A DNA stretch of 64,000 nucleotides from Archilochus colubris. Its lineage: Eukaryota > Chordata > Aves > Apodiformes > Trochilidae. The stretch is from contig CM041084.1 of the NCBI GenBank assembly GCA_023079485.1, forward strand, positions 36,033,609-36,097,608. The letters are read 5' to 3'. A model generated the notes under the pieces. That model was not told the origin of the DNA. It did no database searches and worked only from the letters and a program-made list of their open reading frames with translations. Position 1 is the stretch's first letter. Each line of letters starts with the position of its first letter. Made by a program: the position numbers and the translations under genes. Of this stretch, positions 24,801 to 39,332 are shown one piece after another.

Positions 24801-27800
24801 CACTCCAGGCATCTTTACTTCAGAAAGATCCTGAAACAATCCTGGGCTTCTCAAATGTCATCCTGAAGTCAGGGAACATGAGGAGGCAGGGAACAAAACT
24901 GAGATGACCACTGAATAACAGTGCAGATTCAGAAAAAATTTGGCAGATTTGGAATGAGGTAAGTATTAGAAAATTAGATCACACACTTAGCTGGCTGTGT
25001 GCTTGCGCTGGTCTATTCATTACATGCTAACAGTTTGGGGCAATTGATAACCAAAAATCTGAAGTTTGGCTTAGAGGTTAAATTTGAGGAAAATAATAAT
25101 AATAAAAAAGGACACTGATAAATTACTAGTAATGGTGAAATTAAAATATTAACTGGAGCAAAACATTGTTTCTTTTCACATCTTGCACCCAGAAATCCTG
25201 CAGCATTTTTTTCAGGTGTTCTGTTTTGAATTCCTCAACTTAACATTCAGAAGGAAAACACGTATCTATTATTTCTTATTCCTTCCTTCGCCCAACACCC
25301 TTTCACCCGAGCTGTAATCAGCTGCTTCTCGGATTGTTACTGTATATTTGTGTTTGCATAAGATGCCTTTATTCTCTGCAGTAACGTGTTTAGCAGTGCT
25401 GGGTTTTTCAGGAGGAATTTTACCCTGTCGTTTCCTGTTTAGTTACGGGTTGAGCTCGCTTTTGTTTTCTGCGCTGTTTACTTGGTGCCCTGCTTCCCCC
25501 ACTGCCGGGAACCACGGGCTGCTCGCTACCTCCTCAGCCTCCCTTCTCAGCTCTTGCACTACAGCTTTGTTTTCGTTTCCGTAAGTCATTAACTCTCCTA
25601 CAGCTTGCTCAGTTCTCCCTGTTTTGTTTTGGTGGTTTTTTTTTCTAGTTTTAGGTTTTTACTTTTTTTATATATATATACTGCTTTAGTTTATTCAAGT
25701 TAAAATACCAATACAAAGAATCCTCAAAAGCCTCCCAAATCAGGGAGCTACTCACAGCAGGCATGAGCAACCTGAGAAATCTAGAATGGCTCTTGCTCCT
25801 GATAAAATGATAGAATGATTTTCAGCCACAGAGCCGGCTACAGTGCTGGCAACTTGCCCTCAGTTCCCCACCACGCAGCAAAGCCCAGGGGCATGGGGTG
25901 TCCATGCTGTACCCCATGCACAAGCCAGTGTTCATGCAAAGCATCTGAGTGTGGGGAGGATGCACCTAGGGGGTAGGATGTCCTAGGCACAGCTATGGGG
26001 CACATGGACTGCAGTAGGGCAAAAGAAAGGGGCACACAGAGCCAGAGTGGATGGTGAGGATGTACATGGTGACGAATGGGAAAAAGTCAAAGAAGGGCTA
26101 AGAGGAGAACTACGGTAAAAGGATTTAGTGAAGGCGGTGAAAGGAAAACAAAACAGAAGGTGATGATACAGAAAGCAGGAAGAGAAATTAAGAAAATCCA
26201 TCCTGCCAGACACAGCACCTCTTGTCAGGCAGACAGCAGGTGCTGCCTGGGGAAGAGCTGATTCACGCATCTGGAGTATAGGAACTGGAACACCTCTACC
26301 TAAGAATGAAAAGCTAAAAGAATCAAAGGAGGAGGGGTGCCATGATTTTTTTTCTTCTGGCAATCCAGTGATTTCCAACTGCACAACATTTCTTTAATAG
26401 TTTTGTGAAGAAAGAAGAGCTGGATTCCCGGGGCCATCCAAGAATCCTGATGGTTCATTTCAACATTGTCTCTCCCAAGGTGAGCCCTTCCTGCCATCCT
26501 CTTTGCTGTGTTCCAGACTCCCTTTCAAGACATATGCAGCCATAGCACCTCCTGCACTTCAGATGCATCACCAAGACAGTATTTCCCTTTTGTCTAGGGT
26601 CTGCACAGACCCCAGAGGACTCAGCAGTTGAGGCGGCACTGCCATGCAGCAAGGGACATTGGTGGCACATCTGCTTCTACTGGCACAGCTGATTTACTCC
26701 AGATCATCTTTGGGGAACTATTTACACAGTCAGTAACTTCAGGCCCAGCGGTATGGCCACAGGTCTTAAAACCTCTCTGCAGCAGTCTGGGGGCCATCAA
26801 TGTAGCCAAATTTTCCGCTACAAATTGTCCCTTCACAAGCTTTCAAAAACTATCCTGCTCCCCTTCCTCTGGCTGCCTTTAAGCACTGAGTCCTTAGTTC
26901 CTTTCCTCCTGTGCTTTCAACACTGCCACCGCATCACCAATCACTGGCAATGGGTAGAAAAATAAAAAGCTTTTTTTTTTTGCTTTTTTTTTTAAACCTC
27001 CCCTGGAAGCCTTATTACAGTTTAGATGTGATGAATTTCCATCAGATGCACTGCTCTGCTCCTCTTGCCTGACAATACCTGCTCAGAGGCATTCGGCACA
27101 CTTGTATTTTTTCCTTGCTGTACGAATTGGTTTAGATCCTTATAATTAAAGCTTTCTACCAAAATTGCATTATTTTCTCTGTGTAGGAAAAATAGCTGGC
27201 TGTGAATCTACTAAAGAGCTGACTATTTTAAAACAAAATCCTTACTAAATATTGACGATTGTTTAATTAAGATGAACAATTTAACTGGAAAAAAAATTAC
27301 AAAAACCTCGAGCAATTTAAAGACAACACTTAGGTTTCTTCCTAAAAGCCAACCAAAATCTTTTTTTCAAATGAAACACCAAAATGTTTTCATTAAAAAA
27401 ATTAATAAATTCTATTTGCCAAAATTCTAACCACTTTGAGAATTATTTTTTATGAAGAATCTTTTCCCCAAAGGAAGGAGAGTGAAGAGTTAGCAAAGAG
27501 AGAGAATTTGTGCTGAAAAACTTTGGCAGAAAATTTTATTTCTGCTAATTTCAGGTGACAGTGAAGACTACATTTTTTGTTAGAAGCTCTTCCTAAAGCA
27601 AGGTATTTGTTGGCATGTTATTTTGAAAAGCAGCACAGTAGGATGACTTCTTTAATAAGTGGGCATAAAACCCAGAGATTAGAAGGTCTCAGAGTGAGAG
27701 ACAAAACCACTGTGCAATATCCAATTTCTTTGCCAAATCAAGGAAGGTTTTTAATAAAGGTCATGGAGAAATAATCTCCAAAGACAGCAGTGTCTCTTTC

Positions 27801-27913
27801 CCCCTATATGTTTACTCTTTTATTTTCCCCCTTTACAGTGGAAGGCAGACCTTGATAGGAGCACACACACAAAAGGAAACAACAACCAAAGATGAAGGGG
27901 AGGGGGGCCTGGC

Positions 27914-27957
27914 GGGGGGGGGGGGGAGAAAGGAAAAAAGAAAAAAAAAAAAGAGGA
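27914..27957 (+). repeat. G13 run and homopurine tract
   Basis: Thirteen consecutive G are followed by an uninterrupted purine stretch of A and G to about 27957, on the plus strand. With the nearby G runs it could form a G-quadruplex or triplex. The transcript strand carries the pyrimidine version. Confidence 0.85.
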
Positions 27958-27959
27958 GC

Positions 27960-28600
27960 CTGAAATTTTAGTTACACCACATGTGGTTTTCATTTGTGAA
28001 AAATGAACAAGCTGTTTGTGGTTAAACTGTCTAATCTGCTGTTATCAATCTAGCGCTGCATTCAAGATTTACAGGATACATCAGCTTCTGTGCCACATTA
28101 GCTGTAAAAGGGAGAGGGGGTGGGAGGAAAAAGGAGGAGGAGAGAGTTTATCCTGAGGAATAATATTTCCAATGCAGCCACACTCACACTACATCTGGTT
28201 GTGCTGGTAGCGGCAGTTAAATTGAAATATTTCACAGCGTGTGTCAGAAACATGCAGAATGGTAATTATGACAGATCTGATTAAGCCTGAGTGCCACTAG
28301 CTCCCTGGCCAGCTCCGGTTGTGCAGGTGTGACCTTGTGCGTGCCTGCGTGTGTAAATAAAATTAATTACAAGCGAGAGGGCGAAGGCTTCGGTGACATC
28401 ACAAAGCGGAGAAACTCCCAAGGGGGAGACCTAATGGAATATTTTCCCTCAGTCTAATAATACAGTTCATATTGACTTGAGGTAATTAGTGGGATCATTA
28501 AAGCAGTTTTCCCGGCGTATTTGGCTGCCTGATCAGATTAGTGAAAATGTTCTTCAGAACAAGCCCTGTGTGGTCTGCCAGAGAAGGAGGAAATAAAAAG
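27960..28600. promoter_or_regulatory. Putative conserved intronic enhancer with RUNX-type motifs
   Basis: This non-repetitive, complex interval lies in the long intron. It has the perfect palindrome ACCACATGTGGT (27976-27987), holding an E-box and two inverted TGTGGT cores, and another TGTGGTTA at 28017-28024. Further on there are several homeodomain-type TAATTA sites and a CRE-like TGACATCA at 28394-28401. It differs from the surrounding A/T-rich, homopolymer-laden intron. Function is inferred from appearance only; no conservation comparison was possible. Confidence 0.4.
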
Positions 28601-29049
28601 CAACAAAGCATATTTTGGAATGATAAGCAGCGCTGGACTTTTTTGCATGGCATTTTGCAGGGCCGGCTTCGGGAGCCTGGGCTCCCGACTCCCCTGACCA
28701 ATTCCATCTTTCATCCCAGGTGCACACGCTGACACTGCACGTCACCAAAGACTTCTTAATTTCTGTTCCTCTGTCCTTCAAAAGTACACCATCCCTACCC
28801 CTTGCTGCCTAATAAAAAAATTTAAAAAAAAAACCAACAGATAAAAGCATTATGGAATTGCTAGCCTTAGAAGAACAATATTAAGATAACTGGGGAAGGA
28901 AGAAGAAATACACGACTATCTCCCCCAGCACCTCTCCCCAAAAAACAAAGATGGAAAGCACCAGTTTAAGAATTAGTAAGGTTTGCGTTTCCTAACAAGC
29001 TTAGCCAAGCAAAAACAAGGGGGAAAAAAAAAAAAGGCAAAAACTTTAA

Positions 29050-29480
29050 CTATGATATAAAGTCTTCCACAGTAACAGAACACAGAGCCCTAATCAAGAA
29101 ATGGACCATTTGTTTAAAAACAGTCTATTGAGCATGCTCTACCTTGCAAATGGAATATGCCAAGCTCTGTCACAGATGGCAAGCTTTGACAGTTCCCATC
29201 CGTAGCGTCGATACTCGACAGTTCAGCACAAGATCAGTGACATTCTGTCTCATTAGAGCCACGCTAATTATCACAGCTAGTTTCAGGGGAAACCATGTGT
29301 TGCAATGGTCAATTTGAAGGAGTCTGTGCATCAACAAACTGGTAATAAGGATCAGACACCTTATTATATGACAGCATGCTGCCTATGATCTGATTTACTG
29401 AATCAGAGGTACTGAGGCAACACTGAAGCCTGATGGGTTATGGAATCGCGTGTACACAATGCATATCTGAAATGTGCTTT
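29050..29480. promoter_or_regulatory. Putative conserved non-coding element
   Basis: This is a repeat-free stretch with high sequence complexity and isolated CpGs (around GTAGCGTCGATACTCGACAG). It also has TTTGACAGTTCC, a MEIS/PBX-like TGACAG, and TAATTATCAC. Its texture is like known vertebrate non-coding conserved elements in developmental regulator genes. The call is inference from composition. Confidence 0.3.
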
Positions 29481-31063
29481 AAAAATAAAAGGCAGCTATA
29501 TAGAAACAACAAAAATAAAAAAAAATTAAATGGTGAAGTTATAATGAGAACTTTTTTCATTTGTCATTAAGACATGCAGAGATATTCAAGATCTTGTCAG
29601 GCAGTTTTATCTTTAATCAAATCATATAAGATAAATAATTCAAAATGAAAACTGTAAAATTATGGATTATGCTAAATTACAATTCATTCCATACTCTGAT
29701 TTTTCAGTTTCAATAACATGTACCAAACATTCCTTATGTTGTGCCGTCTTGCTGCTTTAACAGAATTCCGTATTTTGTAAAGAGCTTTCTCTACTTGGCT
29801 CTATTCTCTCATTTGTACATTTAATGACTTAAACTTGTACTTCTCCTAGCTGCTCCCACACATTCATGCTTTTTCCACCAGACAAAAAGCACCTGACCAA
29901 GAACCCTGCTTTGCTGTTTCTGGCCACCTGCGGGGCCGCATCCTGCCAAAGCGTTAAGCAGTAACTCCCGACCAACGTAGGGCAGGTGCACACCACATCC
30001 CTCCAGGGAAGCTCTCCTTAGGGCTCAAATAGACAGCATTTCCTGAAGCTGCTACCAGCACTTTAAACAGCCTCAATACGGACTGCACACAGCACCTGAA
30101 CTGCTGCCTGGCCATCTGGGAACCTCTAGCCACAGCTGATGAGACCCCATGTGAAAAGCATGCTCAGGAAGCACATTTTTACATTCCCATATCAAAAAAC
30201 CCAGCCTTTTCCTTAGGTGTTGAAAGGGCTGCTTGAGCCCAGGGAGCTGTCTGAAGAGGTCAATATAATCCTCCTAAGTATTTTCCATCCTGTACCCTTT
30301 TCTTTGGCTTGAACTATTTCAGGTTTCAATGCCTTTTTTTTTTTTACTTCTATACAGATGTCCATGGGCAATTGCACACTGATATGAACCACTTTGGAGA
30401 TCTTAAGGCGGTTTCTCTTTAGTGCATCTTTGTGGATTCTAGAAGTTGCTGTTTACTTTTTAATAATGGGAACCCAAGACTCACTGAAGTCAACCCACTC
30501 TGCCGAGGTTGTACCAATCATGTAGGAGATGACCAGGATCAATGCTGGCCCTTCTCCAGCTATAAAATGATTGAGGGACTGAACTAGTTTTTTTTACCCC
30601 TTTCTGAGAAAGAATTAAAAAATAAAATTAAAAAAAATCCTAAAGAAATTTCCTGAGGCTTTAACCTGTATTTCTGCAAAGAGATAATGTAAAGGAATCT
30701 AAGACATGGGCAGAGGAAGGACCTGGAGCTCCGTAAGCATTCATTTAGTTCCCTAATCAAAACCTGAAAATCTCCTTCTCTCTAACCTGGCAAGATGGAA
30801 CATAACACTATGACTCTGCAAGATGATATTTTGTAAAAGAAACAAATCAGCCCTATCTGCCAAGTTTCACAATTCCACTGAATGGCAAACCACTTTGTGG
30901 GGCAATTCTTGGTGGTGTGCAGATGCTCATCTTGCCTTCTCAGTTCAGGCTCTTTCCCATCCTCTCTGACATATGATCCCAGCCCAAATTCCTGCTGCTC
31001 ATGGTACCTTCTCAACTGCCAGAGCAACCACTCCCAGACAGCAGAGGGGGAGGAAAATTTAAA

Positions 31064-31082
31064 TAAACAAACAAACAAACAC
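31064..31082 (+). repeat. (AAAC)n simple repeat
   Basis: Short AAAC tetranucleotide microsatellite of about four to five units in the SATB1 long intron. Confidence 0.85.
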
Positions 31083-34070
31083 ATAAAATAGAGGCAGTTG
31101 CCTGGTATATGCCAATGGGTTTTTTTCCCATGAAGGTGAAAGGGTTTATGTTCAGGTAGAGCAGTGAGACAAGAGCAGACCTTGGAGCACATTTTGTTTC
31201 CACCCTATTGTCTCCCCATGCAGTATCCTGCTCCACAAAGAATCCATTGTACACCGAGGGGGGCAAAAAAGAAGGCTTTAAGCCAAGATTTAAACCCAGG
31301 AAGTGACTCAGCTACTCTGAGGGAGACAATGAGAGGCGACTTGATGGAGAAGTAGAGTGATGGGTGAAGGACCAAGCCCCTGCCTGCCCCCTGGGCTAGA
31401 CCTTGCTAGGGCAGCCTGAGGTGCATGGCCCTGAGGGATCAGCTTTGGAAGCAAATTTCAAGACTCCCTTCTTAAAGCCACATTGTTACCAGAAGGCTGC
31501 CCTCCGTGATAAAAAGATTTCTTTCCCTCCCCACTAGAAAACAGTTGAATAGATCATTCTCTATCTGCAGTAATGGCATGTTACATCTTCGTGCCAGATC
31601 CACAATACTGTGCTTGTTCAGTGTGGGAAGCTGTTTAAAAATGACTTTCCTATTAGAGTATATAGCTTAGTTTCTAGATGGAAAAAGCCAGATCAAAGAT
31701 ATAGCATATCTAAAACTGCTGTTTAAAAAGATAAAAGTGAGATAACAGACATCAATTTTTCACTATAAATCTCCGGGTTTACTACAACATTAAAATTTCC
31801 AGTAAAAGCAGGGTTTTATATACCTGAACTCTAATGGCCTATTCTGAAAATATTTATGTCTGAAAAAGCATGGTATTTGCATGCCAAAAGCAATTTTAGT
31901 GCCGATGTTTAGCATTCTCTTCCTATTTAACTCCTTCCCATCTACTCACAAGTGTTGGTTGCTCTGCCTAAAGCCTCCGTAGCTCCCCTCCCCAGGGAAC
32001 ATTTCAGAGAAGGATGCTCCAGGTGCGTACTAAGAAAGTCAAACACTTCTAATAAAATGCACTGCACTTGTGTGATGGCTTAGGATGGAATCTCTAGCAT
32101 GATCTGAACCACTGATTTTTCCCCTCTGTGCTCTGCATGCAAAACTGCTCCTTTCCAAGGGACCAACTGCTTAACCAAAGAGAAGGGCAGAGGTAACAGA
32201 GAAGCAGGAAATTGGGCAACACAGTGCAACAGCTCAGAAGTAATGGATCAAAACTCCCCATAATGAGATAAGGTTTCTGGAGGTATGGGTAGTACTCCAT
32301 TAGTTTTATACTAAAATTAAAATCAGAGCATGGTTCTGTGACAGCCAAGCATCTAACATTCAACATACAGACATTTTTATTCTGTGACAAAGGAAGACAT
32401 TTGGTACCTTCCTGTCCATGAACAGCTATCGGCAGGACTAACACTGCAAAAATCAGCTGGCTTACCTATTTTTCTACTATAAACTCATTTAGGTATAATT
32501 ATGTATTCAACAACCTCATGCTGTAGCACATGAGACTCTCAGAGGTAGGGAAGTTGATATTACTTCAGGTTTTGCAAACTGTCATTTCCTACATTCAAGA
32601 AAGCTTTCGCAAAGTAAGTTGATTTTCAGCAAAGTTTTGCTTCATACCAGCATGTGCAGGCCACAGTTTTTCAGGATAAGCCATGAATATTACAGTAACT
32701 TTGCAAAACACAGCAAACATACAGGAGCACAAGTGTCTGCTTGCTTTACCTCTTGGGACTCTTAGATTTGGGGTTGGTTTTCTTTTTTGTTTACTTGTTT
32801 GTTTGTTTTTATGGAATAAAATTAGATTTCAGCATCTGTCACCATCAAGAAAAAACTCATCCCTGGCTCCCACATGAAAACATTGTAACCAATGCACAGT
32901 TACTGAACCATGATGCCTTAATGATCATTACACAAATCAACTTTTTTTTTGTTTGAAATAACAAAATTAAGAATGTGGTTTCATAATTACTTGAATCAGA
33001 CTGTTGGGTTATAAATTGAATAAAGCCACAGCATGATTAAATTGTAAAAGTAATGCATAACACAAATTTATATATATGTGAGGATTCTTTAATTTTGACT
33101 TATTCAGGTGTGGTGATTAAATTTTAGCAAGGCATATTGTTTATATTGTTTATGTTCCATAACCTGGAAGCAAACACAAAGCACTTCATAAACCTTTCTG
33201 TCTTCTGTTAGCACATTTTTTTCTAAAACTCTCTTTTCAATATAACCCAGTGAAAAATATGCAGACCTACTAGGCAGACAACTTGAAACAAAAATGTAAG
33301 ATTTTAAATACTGATGTTCGGTGTTTTGCCAATTACAGTTTTAAAACTCCCCAAAGATATGATGTATTCAAGCAATTTGAATTCTAGTGTCTTTCTTAAC
33401 TACTCAGTACAACCATAATAACTTTTAAAGTATATACTTAGAATTTAACAGAATTTGAAGATATTCTGTAGATAATACATCAATCCTTAAAAATACAGAA
33501 ACTTTAAAAATATACAGAATATATGCAATCTTAAACAGGAAAAGAATTCAGCGTTCAAAAGGATCTTCTAGCCAAGTCCCCGGACTCATTCAAACCCACA
33601 TGCCAGAAAGTCCCTTTTCTTTTGGGAAGCCAACAAGCCACACACTAAGTGCATGGTGAAAATGCAAGTATGCAAACCATCACTCACCTAGGCCAGAGCA
33701 CCCTCTCATGAGCATCATTGCAAACCCCTCCTGTTCCCATCGCCACTTCCTTGCCCTGAGCTATGACCTCTGCTACTCTGAGCCCCTGGTAGCCAGCTAG
33801 TTTGCTGAGCATCAAGCCCATACTTGGCCCCCTGTGAATCAGGTAAATGCTGCCAGAGGCACTGACACAGTGCAAGTCAGGAGGCTGGTTTTTTTACCCT
33901 GGTGCTACCTAAATAGAAACTTCTGTAGCGCATCATTTAATAGCTCCTCTGTACAAAGTGTTCTAGTCAGCAGGACATTATCTGCAGTCTCTTGGCTCAG
34001 GCAAGCCCAGCCACCTTGCAGATGCTGGCTGCTTAAAACACCCAATCAGATGTTGACCCAAATCAGTTCC

Positions 34071-34094
34071 AAAAAAAAAAAAAAAAAAAAAAAA
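34071..34094 (+). repeat. A24 homopolymer
   Basis: Twenty-four consecutive A, continuing into an A-rich stretch to about 34106. No retroelement body was recognised upstream. Confidence 0.9.
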
Positions 34095-36589
34095 GAAAAA
34101 AGAAACAGAGAAAGGCCCTCCAAAAAACAACTCTTCGCTGCCAGAGATGCTTTAGGCCACATATTGTTTTATACCATTTAAACCATTAATCAAGCTTTTA
34201 AATCAAAATAAGACAAGAGGACAAGAGCAGCAATGCTCAATTTTACTTATTTAAAAATTAAAACCATAAACCAACACATCATTACCTAACACCTGTCCTT
34301 CAGACTTTTTGCTATAACTGGAAGCAATTATCCCAGGATTTCCAGTTCCAAGCAGGAAACCAATACCCCCAAATTGATAAAAAAATGAAATGATGGACTT
34401 CTCTCAAGACATGTTCTCTTAAAGATTGTTTGAGCAAGCCTATATTTTTGTGGCAGGGAGGCTTCTTTGCCCTAAAAAATATTTCTCTGTACCACTGACA
34501 AGCTCCAATGCACAATTTTTCACAACACAGATTTCCTTTAATATCTGTGGCTTTGTTACATGTTTATATCTTATTAATTGGCTGACTATTAGTTAGAGAA
34601 GACTCAACACATCCAATTCACTTCAGAGATTACTTCTTTGCAGCATCTATAAATGTCACTTTGGTAAACTACAGGCCTTGCTCAACAAGTAAATTAAAGT
34701 TGAATCGCTTAAACTCAGGAGAAAAATAACCTCTGAGAACACAGGCATAATCTCCCCAGCAAAAGTAAAAAGAACTTTGTGTTTGGTGTTGTCATGTTTC
34801 TGCACTTGACAGCAAAGTTTGTAAAAGAATCTACATTTCACACAAATACTCTGCAAGTATTTCTGCTAAACATCGACTATCTGTCCCTTTTTAAAGTCAG
34901 CACTGGAAGAGGTGTCCCACCTAGAACTTTTAAGACTACACACTTAAATAAATACACTATCACACAAATCAGATCAGATAATTATATGGACTGATAGATT
35001 GGCTTCGTGGATGACTTTTGCAGAGAACTGCTACGGAAGAAGGGAAGGTGTAGAATATGGACATTTCTCTAACCCCGAGTCCTGACATGTAAATAAAGAC
35101 ATCTGAGGAGCACACAGGTTGGAAGCTGCTGTAACATTCTATCATAATTAGAAACATTTCAAGAGCCCTGTAATTTCCAATCAAAATTACAGTAATTTCT
35201 GATATACAAGCCATGATTCATGACAGAATTTTTACATTCCATGGGAGATTATAGTGGCCTGATGTATGACACACTGACTACAGCACTAACAAACAATTCA
35301 GTTTAATGTTTAAACAGCACTTGCTGTTTAGAATCCAACAATAAAAGAAACATATTATTGTAGAAATTATCACTTTGACAGTGATTGAAGGGTAGGCAGG
35401 CATGTGGCCTATAAAGCTGTAATTTTTACAGTCCACAGCTTGAGTTTAATCATTTTGAGATAACATTTCCAAAATATCCTTTTAAATTCTCCTTATAGCA
35501 TATACCTTAAGAGACAATATCCTTTCTGTACCATGAAATGGAGTAAACTCCAAAACACAAACAACACAGAAGTCAAAAGTTAGAGACTGCTAAAAGGAAA
35601 ATGAGCACCAAAATGCTGATGGCCCAAGAAACATTGGTCTGACTGATAATTACCATCTTTCCCTAGAAGGTGCTGAATTTTTCTATGGAGCAATTTTAGA
35701 AAATTAAAGGAATAGTGACTAAATGGACTTAACATTTAACCTAACATGAAAATTCAACATTGCAAACATTAATGCCTTTACCATCTTTTTCAAGCATTGG
35801 TAAAACCGTGGTTCTAGTCATTCCAATTTTTCTGTATGTTTTTCCCTTACTTGCTTCTTTTATATTCCCACTTAAATCAATGCTTTTGCACACTTGGGTA
35901 ATTTTTCTCAGAAGACATGTCACTTAGGATAATCACACCCAACAAGCACCTACCGATTTCCCTCTCTTGACACTAAACTTGACAGAAATTCTTCAGTTGA
36001 AGAAAACAAGAGTAGGAAACCACACAACAAAGGCTTAAAACTGAATATACAATCTGTATGTCTGCACACATGCAGGTAACCAACCACCCATCATATTCCA
36101 GACCATACTTGTTTTCTCAGACGTAACTTGTGTATCTGTAATATGTTGGGATTTTTTTTTTTGCTTTTGCTTTTGATATGGAGAGGGATGCCCCACCTCC
36201 TGTGCACAGCCTCACCAGTGGGTGTGCTGCCTTTCTGATTTAGTATTTTTGGCAAAAAAACAAACCCCGGTGCTCCTTGTTACAGTGTATGTAATTACAA
36301 AACACCTAAGAACATCTAAGCCTCAAGATAACTCAGCAATTATATACATATATTTATCTACAGCTTACACACAGCTTTTGACTGATCAACCCAACACTTT
36401 CTGAACCATGCAAGACCCACAGGAGTGCAGAGAAGGCATCTCGGTGGGGCCAGGAGGGAGGGATGCATCTCTGGCAGCTGCTTCTCAACCCTTCCCAGTC
36501 AAGGGTAACCAGATGTTACCTTTGGACTCAACAAGAAACCCTGAGTTGTGGCATAGGCTGCACATTTTAACTCAGACAGAAGCAGATCA

Positions 36590-36805
<216 letters not shown>

Positions 36806-38924
36806 CTAGAAAATATATTTCGTGAGACATTTTTCATTACGAAAAAGTTATTTTCCTTTCCTTCCCTCCCCAAGTAGTTCCCACTTCCATTTTATTCCTT
36901 TTATTCAAATTTGCTCTGATATTCTTTCAGCTTTTGAGAGATTTAACATTATAAGTTATCCATGGTTCAGGTAGCCGGGAAACAAGAAAATTCAGCATAT
37001 TGCAACAGGTGAATGCATCTGAAATATGAGTTATCATTAGCTGACCACTGTGAATTCCAATGTCATAAAACAAATTAAGTGGAAACATGTTAAACATTCT
37101 TATAGGGTCTTGTGAATTCTTACATGATTTCTTTGCCCCGTGCAAATTAGGTCAAAATTCTAACTGCAGCATAAAAGAATCTCTAATGAAATAAAAAGCT
37201 GACAGATATATCTTGATCATGACTTGTGTCCCATACAATCAAATGAATAATAACGTACCGAAGTTGTGGGTTTAAATTTAACTTTCTAAAATACTATTCA
37301 TTCTTAAACTGTTTTTAAGACAGCGCTTATTTAAAATAATTCATACTTTAACAACTCACTCATGAAGTCAAGGCTTTCTTAAGACTATTAATTCTAGCTG
37401 TATTTCACTTCTGTACATCAAATATTTGTTGTTATAACAAGACAGCAGGTTACACCACCACATCTATGCTACATCTGCAGCATTAATGAAAACAACAGAA
37501 AAATAAATCAGAAGTGATATGATGGGTAGAAGACTATCCTTTCCTTCATTCTCTGGAAATGATGGAAGTGACGTTTTGACACCAAGAATCATCTCCCCAA
37601 GGTTATAGTGCAGTTTCTACAGTATCAGTTGAGAGGTAGAGAAAATCAGCAGGGACTCAGCTTACCCTAGAATACTCTCAGTAGCTAATGACAACATCTT
37701 CATCTAGCAGCTAATCTTGCAATGCTGGCCTAAGACTAGTGAGCCTACTGGCCCACTAAAGTGGACACAGGGAAGGACAGGCTGGATTTCTGCCAAGTAC
37801 CTACAATGGGTTGGTGCAAACTGAAACCCTTAGATTTTGATTCAAACCTACTGGCTCGTATGGTGGTTGCTGAGAGATGAATTAATTTAGCCATTCAAAA
37901 GTTACATGTCTAGTCTAAGTTAGTCACTCAGGCTACCTCTAAATCTAATGGGCAGAGAAGCTGGCACTTCCAGAGGGTGATTCAGCCTACTCTTAAGTAT
38001 GTGTCTAACAGCACACTTTCACTATCAGTTTAATCCAGTGCAAGTCAGCATCTTCCTGTGTTCTAAAGTCCCTCGAGGATCAAAGGGAAATCATGACAAC
38101 ATGGTAATTCATCTTCTAATCTCATACTCTATGAGCTTTCATATCTCATGGGTCTCACGATATGAGAATCAAAGAATTTGGGTGAGAGACGTACTTAGGC
38201 AAATCATCAGCCCATTTTTTTCCTAGAAATGTCACGCTCAATTTGTGTTAACTATCCTCCACAGTGCTTTTAAGATAAAATAATCTAGTCCAGAAACTGG
38301 GAGTGCACGCCACTTTTGCTGAGCCTGATTTGTCTATCAGGCTTTTTGGGAGCTGTGCTAACACATGCCCATTAGCTGCAAGGGGCAAAAGCCCCGCAAG
38401 AATGAGGCATCCACACACACTTCCACCTTCCTCCTTCTGACAGGCATTAGCACTTTCTGGTGTCTGAAAACAGGAGTTGAAAATGCAGTTCATCGTTTGG
38501 TTTGCTTTAATCTGAAGACAATTGGCACTTTGCAGCTGTGACCTGGAGAGTGAAAGCTTTTCCTTTTCTGTGGTGTGACCTTTTACAGGTGACACTGCAG
38601 GAGAGGATGCCCAAGCCTGGGCCAACAGCTGCTCAGAAACATCTGAGGCACCTGTACTGGGAGGAGCAGCACTAGGAACCTTCCCACTGTAGTGGTAAAA
38701 CATGCCTCATACTGGGCAAATCAGCATGAGGCCACAAGAGCAGGTGCATCTCTTGAAAATTGAGCTTCAGGAAAAATGCAAGTCTTAACGTATTAAACTG
38801 ATTTGGTTTGGGATTATTGAGAGATGTTGTTCATAGTCCCTGTCCCTCTCCAAATTACATCATTGGCCAAGTATAAATATACTCTGCCTCTTCACAATTT
38901 CTCCTCAAAGATCAGGTATAGACT

Positions 38925-38990
38925 GTGGCTGGACTAGATGGACCATTGGTCTGCTCTGGTCTGATGAATTCCATGCAATACTCCTAATTA
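38925..38990 (+). mobile_element. Possible CR1/L3-type LINE tail fragment
   Basis: The segment reads GGCTGGACTAGATGGACCAT then TGGTCTGCTCTGG. This resembles the 'ggactagatggaccattggtctgatcc' 3' region of old amniote CR1/L3 LINEs. It is short and diverged, and no flanking repeat body was recognised. Confidence 0.4.
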
Positions 38991-39332
38991 ACCTTTTGGA
39001 GAATATCCATACATAAAACTGTTTCATAATTCATACACAGCAAACATCTAGGCTGTTGTGTTGAATTTAGAATTGAACTTCATCAAGACAAAGGCTGTTT
39101 GAAGCTGGGTTGAAAAAACCTCCTCCTCCTCAAAAAAATCCAACAGAAAACAAAAAATCCCCCAGCAGTGCAACCTCAGGACTTGGGAGAGAAGGTGGAA
39201 AAAGTATTCATTTTGGAAATAAAACCAAAAAACCATAATCACTTATTTCATCCACAATTAAACACAACCTTTCACCCCACCCACACTTACAGCCACATTC
39301 TCTGTTTAGGAGAGAAACCACATATCAGCTAA

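Noticed and set aside
26953..26992. T-rich stretch considered as an SVA/LINE tail or Pol III terminator
   Set aside because: No adjoining element or Pol III gene; it is simple low-complexity sequence.
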